A DNA stretch of 64,000 nucleotides from a virus. Positions within the stretch are counted from its first letter, which is position 1; every line of letters starts with the position of its first letter. This document shows positions 8,801-18,250 of the stretch, one piece after another. The DNA lies in the IMG/VR virus record IMGVR_UViG_3300008114_000046, positions 1 to 64,000 of that record, one strand, 5' to 3'. The translations under genes were made by a program, and so were the position numbers. The notes under the pieces were generated by a model. It was not told where the DNA came from. It saw nothing but the letters and a program-made list of their open reading frames with translations, and did not search any database.

Positions 8801-11138
8801 TAATAACTTCATTACCACCCGAGCTGTTTAAGAACTTAACAAAGTCACCGGCACTAAATACATTTAAGAAGTTAGTACCACCGGCACCAGCAACCTGAAG
8901 ATTTGAAGTAGAGCTTGCGCCAATAGAAATTGTTCCTGATGCGTTTGCTTGTGCCTGATAGTTTCCTTTAGGAATAACTAGCAGTTCTTTCTTTGCTGAA
9001 TCGCCAAGAACTCCAGTATACGGGAAAGTTTCACCCGACCCAAGATTTAATGTGATTTCGCCGTTTGTAAGTGCTTCTTCACTGCTATTAATAGTTCTAT
9101 ATGTGTATGTAATTCTTTCTGCTGTTTGCATAGCAGGAACAGAACTATATAGTAGAGAAGTACCAGCCGAATCTTCTAGAATAGCTGCACCGCTATCACT
9201 TAGTACTACGTCGGCAATACCCTTATTTGTTCCGCCATAATATATTGAGCGAACAAGACCGAAGTTTTTGCCGGCTTCCATGACAACATCGAAAAGATAG
9301 AGTCTGTATACAGCATTCGGCGATCCAACTTCACCTGTTTCAAGTGTGATAGAACGAATTCTTGCTTCTCCAAGCTTTGTTCCTGGAGCAGCAATTGCAC
9401 TACCGGCTGGTACACCGGTTGTGATGTACGTAGCAGCAGATCCTTGAAGATCAACCTTGGCACCTTCATTGAAAGAAAAGTTTCCGCCAAGTTCTTTTAC
9501 ACGAACATAGTTGCCGTATCCAAGACGAATTCTTGCAGCAGGATTGTTTGATGTTGCAACACCCTTAGCAATGCTTGTGCTATATTCACCTGTTTCAACT
9601 CTGAAACCATTGATATAAGCTTTACCCGGATCAACTGTCATTTTAAATACAGTTTCTGTTTCAGAGAAAGTCTTAGAATCGCTTACATTTACAATGAACT
9701 GATCTAGAACATAGTTACCAGATTCTTCATATGTTCTTTTAGCAATCTCGTTGCCAATTACATTATATACAGTTGTTAGGTTCTTCTTATATGGACGACC
9801 ATCAGCAAACTCGATAATTGGAAGGAAGTCAGTATTTGCATCTGCAACTTCCTTATCAAGAACGCGAAGTTCTGGAGTTAGCTTAAGACGATCAGCACCA
9901 GGAGCTGCGTAGTTATAAGTGCCAGTAGCGTTATCAAGAAGTGATGTATCTTCATTGCTATCAATAATATCCTCTGCAGTATAGAATCCAACTGACTTAT
10001 CAAAGTTTGTGTTGGAATACTTACTTACAACTGCTAGTTGTGGAGATACTCTTGAGAAAAATCCCTTCTGGTAAATAGTACCTTCATCAACAGTAACACC
10101 GTAACCAGTACCAATTGGAATTTGTGCTGTGTTTGCAACAGTAATTGTTGCCATGTAGTTAAGAGCTTCAACATCTAGATCACCAATTTCTGTCGCAGAC
10201 AGAGCTGATGTAGATTGCTTCATTACTGTTACGTGTGGTGGTACATAATATCCTGTACCCTGACTAGTAACAGAGATCGAAGTGATTTTACGTGAAGCAT
10301 CTGTTACTAGAGATCCAGCTGCGCCTGTACCAATTAGTGCTACAACGTTTGCAGTAGCAAATGGCGCAGTTGTGTTGCGAATTGTTTCACCAACACCAAC
10401 ACGCCACAATGTAGTATTAGCAGTACCGTCAGCAAGATTGTTTGCATACGGTCTAACTTTTAGAATAAGAGCTTCTGTATTTGTAGTAGCATCTGTTGAT
10501 ATAATAACAAGATTGGCTACACCGTTTTGAATTGTATGGCCTGCTGAAAATGAACCAGGTGCGAATGTTTTACCACCGGTTGAGTTCTGTACAGCGAGAG
10601 CTGAAACAACTACTACTCCATCAGTATTACTAAACAACGATGAACCGTTATTTACTCGTGCCTTAAAGATTGGATAGAGTGGACTGTATACAGTAAGAGT
10701 TTGACCTGCAGCAAATGTAAATGTATTCGAATCTGAACCAGATGAATTGTATTTTACATAAAGAGTATTTAGATCTGGAGAACGTGATTCGAATCCAGCA
10801 ACTGTCTTCACAATATGACCAGCTACGTTTGAACTGTTACGTACAGACATGCCTTCGAAAGCAGTAACAGAAATTGGTGTTCCATCTGCTTCTGTGTCTT
10901 TAATCTTTACATAAGGAAGAACATCGTGGCGAATAATGTTACAACCTTCAATGATTGTACCACGCTTAAAGATGTTATCGCCAAACTTCTCAACTTGGTT
11001 TTGCAGAATACTCTGGAGTTGATTCAGCTCACGTGCCTGAACAGCTACGCCTGGACGGAAAAGAACACGATAAAAGTTCTTTGTCGGATCGTAGTCGTCG
11101 TAATATGGAAATACGTTTAGGTCTGTTTGCAGAGCCAT
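5817..11138 (-). CDS. Giant DUF4815-type virion protein, 1773 aa
   Basis: This is the largest gene in the window. The first 90 residues (FPYYDDYDPTKNFYRVLFRP, then GVAVQARELNQLQSILQNQV) are the signature of the DUF4815 phage structural family. Downstream are long beta-rich regions. Around 8160-8350 there is one copy of the FANGDxVxY...GGANIQL module shared with gp7 and other virion proteins here. The C-terminal third has jelly-roll-like segments (TGPVEFYINSRDNN; GLKPNTYHKFMFEGE). It follows gp8, so it occupies the gene 9/10 position of T4 and is probably a peripheral baseplate component that holds fibres. No enzyme motif was seen. The length is unusual compared with T4 baseplate proteins. Confidence 0.7.
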   Translation of the reverse strand: MALQTDLNVFPYYDDYDPTKNFYRVLFRPGVAVQARELNQLQSILQNQVEKFGDNIFKRGTIIEGCNIIRHDVLPYVKIKDTEADGTPISVTAFEGMSVRNSSNVAGHIVKTVAGFESRSPDLNTLYVKYNSSGSDSNTFTFAAGQTLTVYSPLYPIFKARVNNGSSLFSNTDGVVVVSALAVQNSTGGKTFAPGSFSAGHTIQNGVANLVIISTDATTNTEALILKVRPYANNLADGTANTTLWRVGVGETIRNTTAPFATANVVALIGTGAAGSLVTDASRKITSISVTSQGTGYYVPPHVTVMKQSTSALSATEIGDLDVEALNYMATITVANTAQIPIGTGYGVTVDEGTIYQKGFFSRVSPQLAVVSKYSNTNFDKSVGFYTAEDIIDSNEDTSLLDNATGTYNYAAPGADRLKLTPELRVLDKEVADANTDFLPIIEFADGRPYKKNLTTVYNVIGNEIAKRTYEESGNYVLDQFIVNVSDSKTFSETETVFKMTVDPGKAYINGFRVETGEYSTSIAKGVATSNNPAARIRLGYGNYVRVKELGGNFSFNEGAKVDLQGSAATYITTGVPAGSAIAAPGTKLGEARIRSITLETGEVGSPNAVYRLYLFDVVMEAGKNFGLVRSIYYGGTNKGIADVVLSDSGAAILEDSAGTSLLYSSVPAMQTAERITYTYRTINSSEEALTNGEITLNLGSGETFPYTGVLGDSAKKELLVIPKGNYQAQANASGTISIGASSTSNLQVAGAGGTNFLNVFSAGDFVKFLNSSGGNEVISQVAQVTGASSMILTSGPGQTYSGGSVKLYYPANVPISLTSKTTRTATVTSPGTMVIALANTIANASTGSSTSADMMVVYNATRNNIASAVKSVTRSIYTRAVCSNNAGGTRGPWALGVSDAFRLRKVYVANGQSRALNFNANTGIINSGTQTAFIQISNNPFANGDSVVYADSTTTVTNLTDAGTYYAVYANTSGMALASARGGANIQLGATTTSENHTLTGQPVFFTGNTYGVSDVTNDFYIDINQKEDYLDTSYLYRKPRAAELVSNDILLVQYDVFTGGEAGVKTISSYTVDDSLDFAALSASESVHTMEIPEVLGTSGKYYDLRDQYDFRPRSANTIKLVTDISNVPAGANALSIINPSEPSSSNRFIAGEKYFPVPDTDLTANIVYCLGRSDRVVVDSNGDFVVRAGKNGAQDEIPPEPQNSITLQILKIPPYPSLPESKSADMAKIIDTKVANESFGRRVKNYTVTQLISATDRSRIQVKGYKMTDIASLENRIKTLEYYVSFTLAEALAKARYIPSSLDSLNDRFRFGFFVDPFTDYNYSDLGNPEYYGTIKEDQLGPKLTELNLEFKPEDNSTGIVTLPYNEFTIVAQNDATDGAVITSGPVEVLVVTQKTEVAIQSQRSTARSDDGSVYEEFFYTFSSLTGPVEFYINSRDNNIALEVFQSTTSGGTYVTTYTSAAAETITNADISTKGLSILNDGKKIENPGSITRKSYGPVGGFVEDKFKLLWTHNPNDGIYYKLRVYKGKNHGGQGKSGTYGFKLYYPSDVVTTETRIVPNPANFDYTGVVHTISPAEFTITLSTNYMNDIFGSVAIGEFISDAQKFSISITGLKPNTYHKFMFEGEDQTSKCAQSRTSTTNTTGLLADMNGTLNFDFYYDAGINEATTDLEQQNKLAASKAGVKVFTVQSYDGNSKTTGSIGVKYYTGLPFGFDQPITLNTSQTATQAATSDRATTSAIPAGFSSQSIHDAIDNNNVRIFDWDNVNERLR

Positions 11139-11142
11139 TTAA

Positions 11143-13548
11143 TTAAAACTCCAAGATTATCTTTATAATTTCTGATTTGTTGCCGCTTCGAGTAATCGGA
11201 TCTAGATTTTCAAGATATAGAACCTGGCCACTGCCGACAACAAAGTCTCCAGGATATTTATTAGTCAGATTATTGAGCGAAGCAAGAGAAGTTACGCCTC
11301 TAATAGGTCTTACGCCACCTGGATCTAAATTGTAAATACCAAACTTATTACTGATGTACATATGATCGTTATCAGATCCGTCTGTAAGTTCGATATGGTG
11401 GAAAGCACCACGTGGTTTAGCATATGGTATTAAGCTAGTTTGTTCAATAACTTCATCTTCAAGGAAACTTGTTCCACCGGTCGGGAAGGTGCCAGTTAGT
11501 CTTGTAAGTTGAACAGCAGTATTAAATCCTCCGGCCGCTTTATCATTTACTTCAATTGGAAGAGATGGAGAGGCGCCAGCAGTTGTTTGAATAACGCTAG
11601 TCGTATTAGAAGTAAGACCAATAACTCTAGAATTTTCTGTGAATACACCCGCAACATTTGAAAGAGTAATTCTTCCAGCACTTACAGATGAAACTTTTCC
11701 AGACGCTTGAAGAACAAGTGCTGAAACTTCACAGTTATCTCCCGTGAATGTCGAATTTGTTGTTGTAGTAATTTGGTAATCCTGAGGAACACCTGCCACC
11801 TTTGAAAGAAAAAGATTGGTTCCACTTGTAACTAGAACATAATCACCAGCAACAAAGTTATCTTTAAACGTAGGTGTCTGTGGATTGGCAAATGCTACAG
11901 CCAACTGGCCGTTAGTTCCAGAGGTAGCAGTTACTTGCAAAGTAGGCAATTCAATATAGTTATTACCTTGATTAGATACAGTAACGCCAGTAATAACATT
12001 TGATGTTAAGGTAACAGATACGGCAAGACCATCTCCACCAGAAAGAGGATTAGTTACAGTCACGGCTACGTCTGACGAATAGCTTTCGCCGCCATTAATA
12101 ATACTAACAACAGAAGAAATACGACCTTGATTTGTTTTCTTAATCGTAGTACTGCCGGATGTAACTGAAACGTTTCCATGAAGCTTAAATTGCTTAAATT
12201 GGTGAACTGTTTCACCAATGCTAAATCCAGTGCCAAGTGTATTTGCAGTTTTAAGAATAATATCTACGTTTGTATATAAAGGATTCTTAATAATACCTAC
12301 TTGACGGAAATCATTCTCGACTGGAATAGTCGAACCTTCGCTATTTGTAAACTTAGTACTAATGCAAACTCTTTTGCCACCCAGCTCGGTAGTTGGATCT
12401 GATCCATGACCATTTATAGGCGAAATAATTGGCTGCAATGTTGCCGCAGTAAAGCCAGCGCTACCTGATACAGAAGCTGGAAGATCAATAAACACGCTAT
12501 CAACTGTAACTGGAATACTGTTTGTAGTTTTTCCTGCATATGCTTCGCCATAGCGATAGCCTGCGCCAACGGCAAGCATTTCAATTTCTACAATTGAATT
12601 AGAACTTGCGCTGTCAATAATAGCTCTACCTTCGGCAGCTGTTGTTTCACTTCCATCTCCCCATATGTAAACATACGGATAAACTTCATATTCATCGCCG
12701 GCTGCAGGAGCAGGATTAAATGGTGAATCTAGAATAAAGATTTTTTGGCCACCTTGGCCACGATAATCTACAATACGACGATATTGATTTGCAGCACCGG
12801 CTGAAGACTCAGTAATCTTAATTACACAACCTGCGTAATAATCATCTTCTGCTTCAGCAGTATCTGGTGCACCGTAGATTTCATCATTACCACCAACACT
12901 GATGTCAGTAGTTCTAAAAATGCCATTATTAATGTAGTTATCATAACCTTTGCCGCGTGTAATAATATCAACTACTTCAATAGTGCCTGGAATGGCCGCA
13001 GCTTCTACTGTTGTATTTGCAACGACTGGAATATAGTTTGTTGTAGCAAACTTTTCATACTCTGCTTTGGTAATACTATACATGTACTTCCAAATATATT
13101 CATCACCAGTAGGATATGGTTCTAATGATTTTACAGATGGAGCGTCAGTAGAACTTACTTGTACTGTACTATTACTAGCATTGAATAAACATTTGAAAAC
13201 ATTAAATTCTGTACCGGCATCTACAACCGTATAGAATTTCTTGGTATCTAAATTGCCATCAGTATGATCGTACTTATCGTAGTAAGTACCAGAAGACCAA
13301 AGATACTTAGGAATAACATGAGCTACATCGCTAGAAGTAATCCTCTTAGCAAAGATCATATCGTTATAAACATCAATGTTTGTAGACTTGATGCTATTGT
13401 TTGGCGTGGTTAGAACAGCATCACTTCCAGGATACGGAGTATGCTTGCCGGCAAAAACAAAGTAATCATTGTTTGCAAAAGAACTCACAAAACTTGCGGC
13501 ACTTTCTACATTAAAATTTGTTGTTACAAGTTTTTGAGTAACTGACAT
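11143..13548 (-). CDS. 8: Baseplate wedge protein gp8-like, 801 aa
   Basis: Several landmarks of T4 gp8 appear in order: VFAGKHTPYPGSD near the N-terminus, VIPKYLW, a DEYIWKYMYSI segment, FRQVGIIKNPL, and the terminal GQVLYLENLDPITR...EIIKIILEF block. Between residues about 430 and 700 there is a large insert of beta-rich repeats absent from the 334-aa T4 protein, so this is an enlarged gp8. The gene starts 1 bp after the gp7 C-terminal ORF start region ends and precedes the DUF4815 protein, which is the normal wedge gene order. gp8 joins the gp7-gp10 wedge assembly in T4. Confidence 0.8.
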   Translation of the reverse strand: MSVTQKLVTTNFNVESAASFVSSFANNDYFVFAGKHTPYPGSDAVLTTPNNSIKSTNIDVYNDMIFAKRITSSDVAHVIPKYLWSSGTYYDKYDHTDGNLDTKKFYTVVDAGTEFNVFKCLFNASNSTVQVSSTDAPSVKSLEPYPTGDEYIWKYMYSITKAEYEKFATTNYIPVVANTTVEAAAIPGTIEVVDIITRGKGYDNYINNGIFRTTDISVGGNDEIYGAPDTAEAEDDYYAGCVIKITESSAGAANQYRRIVDYRGQGGQKIFILDSPFNPAPAAGDEYEVYPYVYIWGDGSETTAAEGRAIIDSASSNSIVEIEMLAVGAGYRYGEAYAGKTTNSIPVTVDSVFIDLPASVSGSAGFTAATLQPIISPINGHGSDPTTELGGKRVCISTKFTNSEGSTIPVENDFRQVGIIKNPLYTNVDIILKTANTLGTGFSIGETVHQFKQFKLHGNVSVTSGSTTIKKTNQGRISSVVSIINGGESYSSDVAVTVTNPLSGGDGLAVSVTLTSNVITGVTVSNQGNNYIELPTLQVTATSGTNGQLAVAFANPQTPTFKDNFVAGDYVLVTSGTNLFLSKVAGVPQDYQITTTTNSTFTGDNCEVSALVLQASGKVSSVSAGRITLSNVAGVFTENSRVIGLTSNTTSVIQTTAGASPSLPIEVNDKAAGGFNTAVQLTRLTGTFPTGGTSFLEDEVIEQTSLIPYAKPRGAFHHIELTDGSDNDHMYISNKFGIYNLDPGGVRPIRGVTSLASLNNLTNKYPGDFVVGSGQVLYLENLDPITRSGNKSEIIKIILEF

Positions 13549-14763
13549 TTATTCCTCGATCGTCTTTGTCAAGTAATGGCCGGATGTATCTACATCAGGT
13601 GTTGTATTAGCTATTATATTTATAGGAGTTCCACCGGCAGATGTTGCAAGTTTAACAGTAGATCCGGATGTTTGTACAATATAATAGTTGGTATTATTGG
13701 CTAATGGCGAAACAGCAACATTTGCGGTTGCGGTTGTGTATCTTACAATATCACCATTTGCAAATGGATTTGATGTAATGTCCGTATCGATTGTTTTATT
13801 TGCCGTGCTTACATCACCGGCTGAGTTGAACTTCACTTCTTGACCAGTTGCAATTTCAGAAAGTTCAACTGTAATAGAATCTTCCTCGACAACCAGTGCC
13901 GAACCAAAGAACTTAGTACCAGCAGTATGCATAACCTTCTTGAACATGTCTGCATAACGATCAACAGAGATCTTCGACAGAATCTCGTACGAGTATTCTT
14001 GATAGTAGTCACCGTCATGAATGTACATGTCTTCAGATAGGAAGCCCTTTGAACTTCTATAATATCCTTCACCAATGCCGTGTCCATCAACAACAATTTT
14101 AATAGACCCTGAACGCGCGCCGTCTGCTGAAGTGTATTGTAGAACATCACTATTCGAATAACCAACACCAGAGTCTACAACCTGTAGAGATGTAATTTGG
14201 CCATTTGCTGTAATAACGTTAGCTTCAATCTGAGCATTTAAACCAATCGGATAGATAAGGTCTAAATCTTCAGTAACTCCTGTGATTTGAGCTTCTGCAC
14301 CAGAAAATTCACCGAGCAGAAGTGAAACACTTGGAGGCGAACCCGGTCTAAATGTATTTTCAAAACTAAGTCTCTTTACGCGAACTGCAGTGGTATTGGC
14401 TGACTTGACAATACCCTTTGCAGTAGATGTAATTTGATACAAGCTTGCAGTAGATACATTTGCACTAACATACGGATTTGAATATGAAAGCAGTGTATTT
14501 GATGATGTTACATTGATTGTGGATGTATTACCAGATACACGAACATAATCGCCAGTTGTATTTGAGAAGATTGATTGTACACTGGCATTCATTACTGGAG
14601 TTGTGCTTTGATACACGCGATCACCAGGTAGGAATCCAGGAATTGTAGAGAATGTATGTGATTCCAGTGAGGCCGCAGCTGCATTAATTGCTTTTACTGT
14701 TCCACCGCGTGCATCCGACAGTTTGAATCCAATCATTTGCATACTTGACAATGTTATGTCCAT
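13549..14763 (-). CDS. 7: C-terminal part of baseplate wedge gp7, in a separate frame
   Basis: This 404-residue frame carries the block GFLSEDMYIHDGDYYQEYSY...FKKVMHTAGTKFFGSAL, which in related phages is the C-terminal domain of gp7. It ends with another copy of the FANGDIVRYTT...NTNYYIV module and a GHYL motif. Its first ATG (14763) lies 80 nt inside the preceding gp7 frame. I see no Shine-Dalgarno-like purines before 14763 or before the next in-frame ATGs. It is therefore more likely the +1-shifted continuation of gp7, by recoding, true gene splitting or a sequence indel, than an independently initiated gene. Confidence 0.6.
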   Translation of the reverse strand: MDITLSSMQMIGFKLSDARGGTVKAINAAAASLESHTFSTIPGFLPGDRVYQSTTPVMNASVQSIFSNTTGDYVRVSGNTSTINVTSSNTLLSYSNPYVSANVSTASLYQITSTAKGIVKSANTTAVRVKRLSFENTFRPGSPPSVSLLLGEFSGAEAQITGVTEDLDLIYPIGLNAQIEANVITANGQITSLQVVDSGVGYSNSDVLQYTSADGARSGSIKIVVDGHGIGEGYYRSSKGFLSEDMYIHDGDYYQEYSYEILSKISVDRYADMFKKVMHTAGTKFFGSALVVEEDSITVELSEIATGQEVKFNSAGDVSTANKTIDTDITSNPFANGDIVRYTTATANVAVSPLANNTNYYIVQTSGSTVKLATSAGGTPINIIANTTPDVDTSGHYLTKTIEE

Positions 14764-17700
14764 TTGCAGCTGGATTATAATATCTCAGGAAGTGACCGCC
14801 GCCACCTGGATCCAAAGCAGTAATATTTACGTTCGCACCGCCAGCAGTCTCAGACAGAGCAAGACCAGTTGTGTTTGCGTATCTTACATAATACAGTGCG
14901 TTGTTTGTTAGACCGGTCACAGCAGTATTGCCGGCACCGGTAATGTATCTTACCTGTTGACCATTTGCAAACAGTGTATTTGCAGTTGCAATAGTAATAA
15001 AATCATTGCTATTTTGAACGTTTGTGTTTGAGTTGAATGTCGCAACATTCGAAGCCTGAGTCAGGTTAATATTTGCACCACCCTGACTAGTCGCTAGCGT
15101 AATGCCAGACGAGTTAGACATTGCAACATAATAGAATGCATTGTTAGCAAGAGAAGATAATGCCGTGTTTCCATTATTAGTATAATAGCGAACATATGTA
15201 TTTACTGGATATATACCATTTGCATTTGTAATAGAAATAAAATCTGTATTGGAATTTACATCATCTGTTGTATTGAATGTAGAAGAATTTGAAACATACA
15301 GAATGAAATCATTTCCACTCTGGATTTCGTCGTCAACATTTACTGTTACAAGCTTTTCATCAAACGTATCACTATAAGCACCATTATCTACTTTTAGATC
15401 GTAGTACCTTAAATCTGCAAGAGTTTGATTTACTCTTTCTCCAACTGCATATACACCAGTTGCACCGGAAATATTAATAATAAAATCTCTACGACCAAAT
15501 GCTGAAATATATGGTTGATAAGCAAGAACATATGGATCGACGTTGTAACCAGCTCCAGGGTCGATGCCTGAAAGTGCTCCAATAGAACCGAGTGTGAATT
15601 TATCAAACGTTAGACATGTAAAGATCTTATTCTTAGAATCACCTTGAGGATTCTTTGGAAATCCGAATGCAGCACCAGCAATTGGTAAAGCAGAATATAC
15701 TTGATTTGCTTGATTAAGTGTAGTGTAAACTGCTACAGCATCAATAGTAGTATTTGTGGATGTTGCACCGTACTTAATAATATTACTATTTGCAAATGTG
15801 CTTACATCTGCAGTTCCGCCAGTAACAGAAAAGTAATTGTGGTTATCTTTAGTTCTTAATACGCCTGTTGATTTTTCAAAAACAGTTCCGTGTGCTAACT
15901 TATATAAGTAATGTCCCGCTTCATCCACTTTGTTATTAGCAAATGTAGAGAAGTTTGTGGAATTAATTTGATCAAACTTACGATATGGATGAGAAAGAAT
16001 TACGTCTGTTGCCGTAGTAGCTGCAACATAGTAGTAATCACCATTATATAAACCATTTAGTGCAGTATTTCCAGCAGCAACTTGATATCGTACAATATCG
16101 CCAATGTTGAATAGTGTGCTAGCACTTGGAAGAGTAATTTTTCCAGTTGTAGCATTTACAGAACTGCTTGCATTAAAAGCAATTTTGTTTACTTCTTGAT
16201 AAACACGATCACCAACAGCAAATGCAGAACTTGATCCGACTGTTAGAGTAACACGGTCGTAATCAAGTGTTCCTACACCGTTTGCCGAAATTAGATCTGT
16301 GCCAATGAAGATGTCTTCTGTATCACCAAGAGTTCCAACATTAAACTGTGCACCGGAACCAAAACTTGTTGTAAGTGGAATCGCTGTGGTATTGGTTGTT
16401 TGTGTAAAGAGTCTTGCATGCTCAGAAGCAATATAGTCACCACCGGCATTTGCTACCGTGTATGTAACAACAGTAGCACGACCTGTGTTTGCACCAGTAT
16501 AGAATGTATCAGTTTCAGTAAAGTAACCTTTGATTGGAACAAAGGTAAGATTACCAGATGAAGTACCAGCATCGTGAGAGACAGTAAGAAGAAGACCCTC
16601 AGCGATCTTCTTTCCGGCACTGTCATAGCGATAGATTCTATTGCTATGTAAAAGTTCACTATTATTCGCTGTAGAATATTTTAGTGTACTAATGAACTTT
16701 CTAATATCATATACACCAACAGTAAGACTTACTGCAGTCACATTAGCAGAGATAGAAGAATCCGTAGATACTTCTAATCTTTCTCCAATTGGAAATGCGC
16801 CGCGTGTATTATTGATTACAACGGTATTACCAGTACCGTCTGCAGTAATACTCTGAATAGTTCCTCTGCCTACAATAGCAGAAGTATTTTTATATAGAAC
16901 AGATTGATTTACAGCAAGCGTACCATTTTGATTTCTTAGAGTTAATGTGTACACTTGTGGTATACCCATTACCTTACCACCAATTGTTCTATCTTCAACG
17001 GTGTTGGCATGGAATGAAATGACATTGCCAGGTGTAAAGTATGTTGCTGTATTTGTAAACACGCCATTGACGTGTGAAATCATGATCGTGCCATTTGAAC
17101 CGGTCTGATCAATATCGACAATCTTACCAGCCCCGGACACCTGACCATTTGATGCATAACGAGATAATGTTTGACCAATCGTTAGATTTGCAGTCGCACT
17201 CGTAAATGTGGCATTCACAATTGGTTCAACTGCCTGTTCGAACAGACGGAAGTATTGGTCGCTGTTTGTATTTGCTACAACGCTATCAAGTGTGATTACT
17301 TTTTCAGAAATAATTGATTCTGAATTGAGTGTGTATCCATATCCACCATCGATAAAGATAAAGTCTACGATACCAGTTGCTTCACTGACAGACTCAACTC
17401 GAGCTAAACCACCGAGACCGTTTGAAGTTCCGGTGAATGTAACAATATCACCAACTCTAAAATCGCGGCTACGATCTTGTAGAATTACACGCTTAACAGA
17501 ACCAATGAGCTTAGCTCTTTTTGTTCTGTCATAAACTGGATTGTTATTGACATTCAGACCAAGCAATTCACCATTGGTAAACTCGCCTTGGCGTCCAGAG
17601 ATATAAAGAATATCTACGTATCCAACCGAGGTACGACGACGAATGAACTTTTCTACGAATGCTTTGGCACCAGAAATAGCACCGATGATTTGCTTACCAA

Positions 17701-18250
17701 CATAGTCAACGTTAAAGCGCTTGTGTGTAACTTCTAGATATTCTGGTCTTTCCCAGATACCATCAGAAACACGAAGAATGTTATCGGCTGGATAACGTAC
17801 TTCAGCAGCTGTACCATATACCAATTTGAAGAACAAGTCAATAGAACGCTCAGTACCCTTTGAACGATACAGGTCGAGCGAGTTCTTAATTAGAAGTTCT
17901 TTGTTTGTGGCAGTATCAAACTGAATGTTTTTGAGATACTTTTCTTTGAACTGTAGAATAAACTCATCTACAGTCGTATCAATATCACGATAGTCTGGAA
18001 GCTTGCGAGCTTGGTAGAGAGCAGCAGGACCTATTGCTTTATTTGAGCTATTAGATGTATAACTAATGTTTGCAGATGAATCAATATAAGGGGTTACAAT
18101 ATCACCGTTGGCCGCCGTATAAGAACCGCTATTCTCCATCCATTCAAAATATGCTTTGGCAAAAGCAATGAACTGTGGACCCTCTTCCTGATAGAAAGAA
18201 GGAAACTGGTTCTCAACAAATGGAGAAATTATTGCTTCTATTTTCTTCAT
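14684..18250 (-). CDS. 7: Baseplate wedge initiator gp7, N-terminal part, 1188 aa
   Basis: The N-terminus (MKKIEAIISPFVENQFPSFY) followed by FIAFAKAYFEWMENSG, YRDIDTTVDEFILQFKEKYL and RSKGTERSIDLFFKLVYG is diagnostic for gp7 of the T4-like cyanophage type. gp7 is the large central wedge subunit. The middle and end hold several copies of an about 65-residue module (for example FITIATANTLFANGQQVRYI...GNTA...YYV). The frame ends at 14684, with an odd tail (IQTVGCTRWNSKSN), while the conserved C-terminal domain continues in the +1 frame. The start overlaps the gp6 stop. Confidence 0.75.
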   Translation of the reverse strand: MKKIEAIISPFVENQFPSFYQEEGPQFIAFAKAYFEWMENSGSYTAANGDIVTPYIDSSANISYTSNSSNKAIGPAALYQARKLPDYRDIDTTVDEFILQFKEKYLKNIQFDTATNKELLIKNSLDLYRSKGTERSIDLFFKLVYGTAAEVRYPADNILRVSDGIWERPEYLEVTHKRFNVDYVGKQIIGAISGAKAFVEKFIRRRTSVGYVDILYISGRQGEFTNGELLGLNVNNNPVYDRTKRAKLIGSVKRVILQDRSRDFRVGDIVTFTGTSNGLGGLARVESVSEATGIVDFIFIDGGYGYTLNSESIISEKVITLDSVVANTNSDQYFRLFEQAVEPIVNATFTSATANLTIGQTLSRYASNGQVSGAGKIVDIDQTGSNGTIMISHVNGVFTNTATYFTPGNVISFHANTVEDRTIGGKVMGIPQVYTLTLRNQNGTLAVNQSVLYKNTSAIVGRGTIQSITADGTGNTVVINNTRGAFPIGERLEVSTDSSISANVTAVSLTVGVYDIRKFISTLKYSTANNSELLHSNRIYRYDSAGKKIAEGLLLTVSHDAGTSSGNLTFVPIKGYFTETDTFYTGANTGRATVVTYTVANAGGDYIASEHARLFTQTTNTTAIPLTTSFGSGAQFNVGTLGDTEDIFIGTDLISANGVGTLDYDRVTLTVGSSSAFAVGDRVYQEVNKIAFNASSSVNATTGKITLPSASTLFNIGDIVRYQVAAGNTALNGLYNGDYYYVAATTATDVILSHPYRKFDQINSTNFSTFANNKVDEAGHYLYKLAHGTVFEKSTGVLRTKDNHNYFSVTGGTADVSTFANSNIIKYGATSTNTTIDAVAVYTTLNQANQVYSALPIAGAAFGFPKNPQGDSKNKIFTCLTFDKFTLGSIGALSGIDPGAGYNVDPYVLAYQPYISAFGRRDFIINISGATGVYAVGERVNQTLADLRYYDLKVDNGAYSDTFDEKLVTVNVDDEIQSGNDFILYVSNSSTFNTTDDVNSNTDFISITNANGIYPVNTYVRYYTNNGNTALSSLANNAFYYVAMSNSSGITLATSQGGANINLTQASNVATFNSNTNVQNSNDFITIATANTLFANGQQVRYITGAGNTAVTGLTNNALYYVRYANTTGLALSETAGGANVNITALDPGGGGHFLRYYNPAANGHNIVKYANDWIQTVGCTRWNSKSN

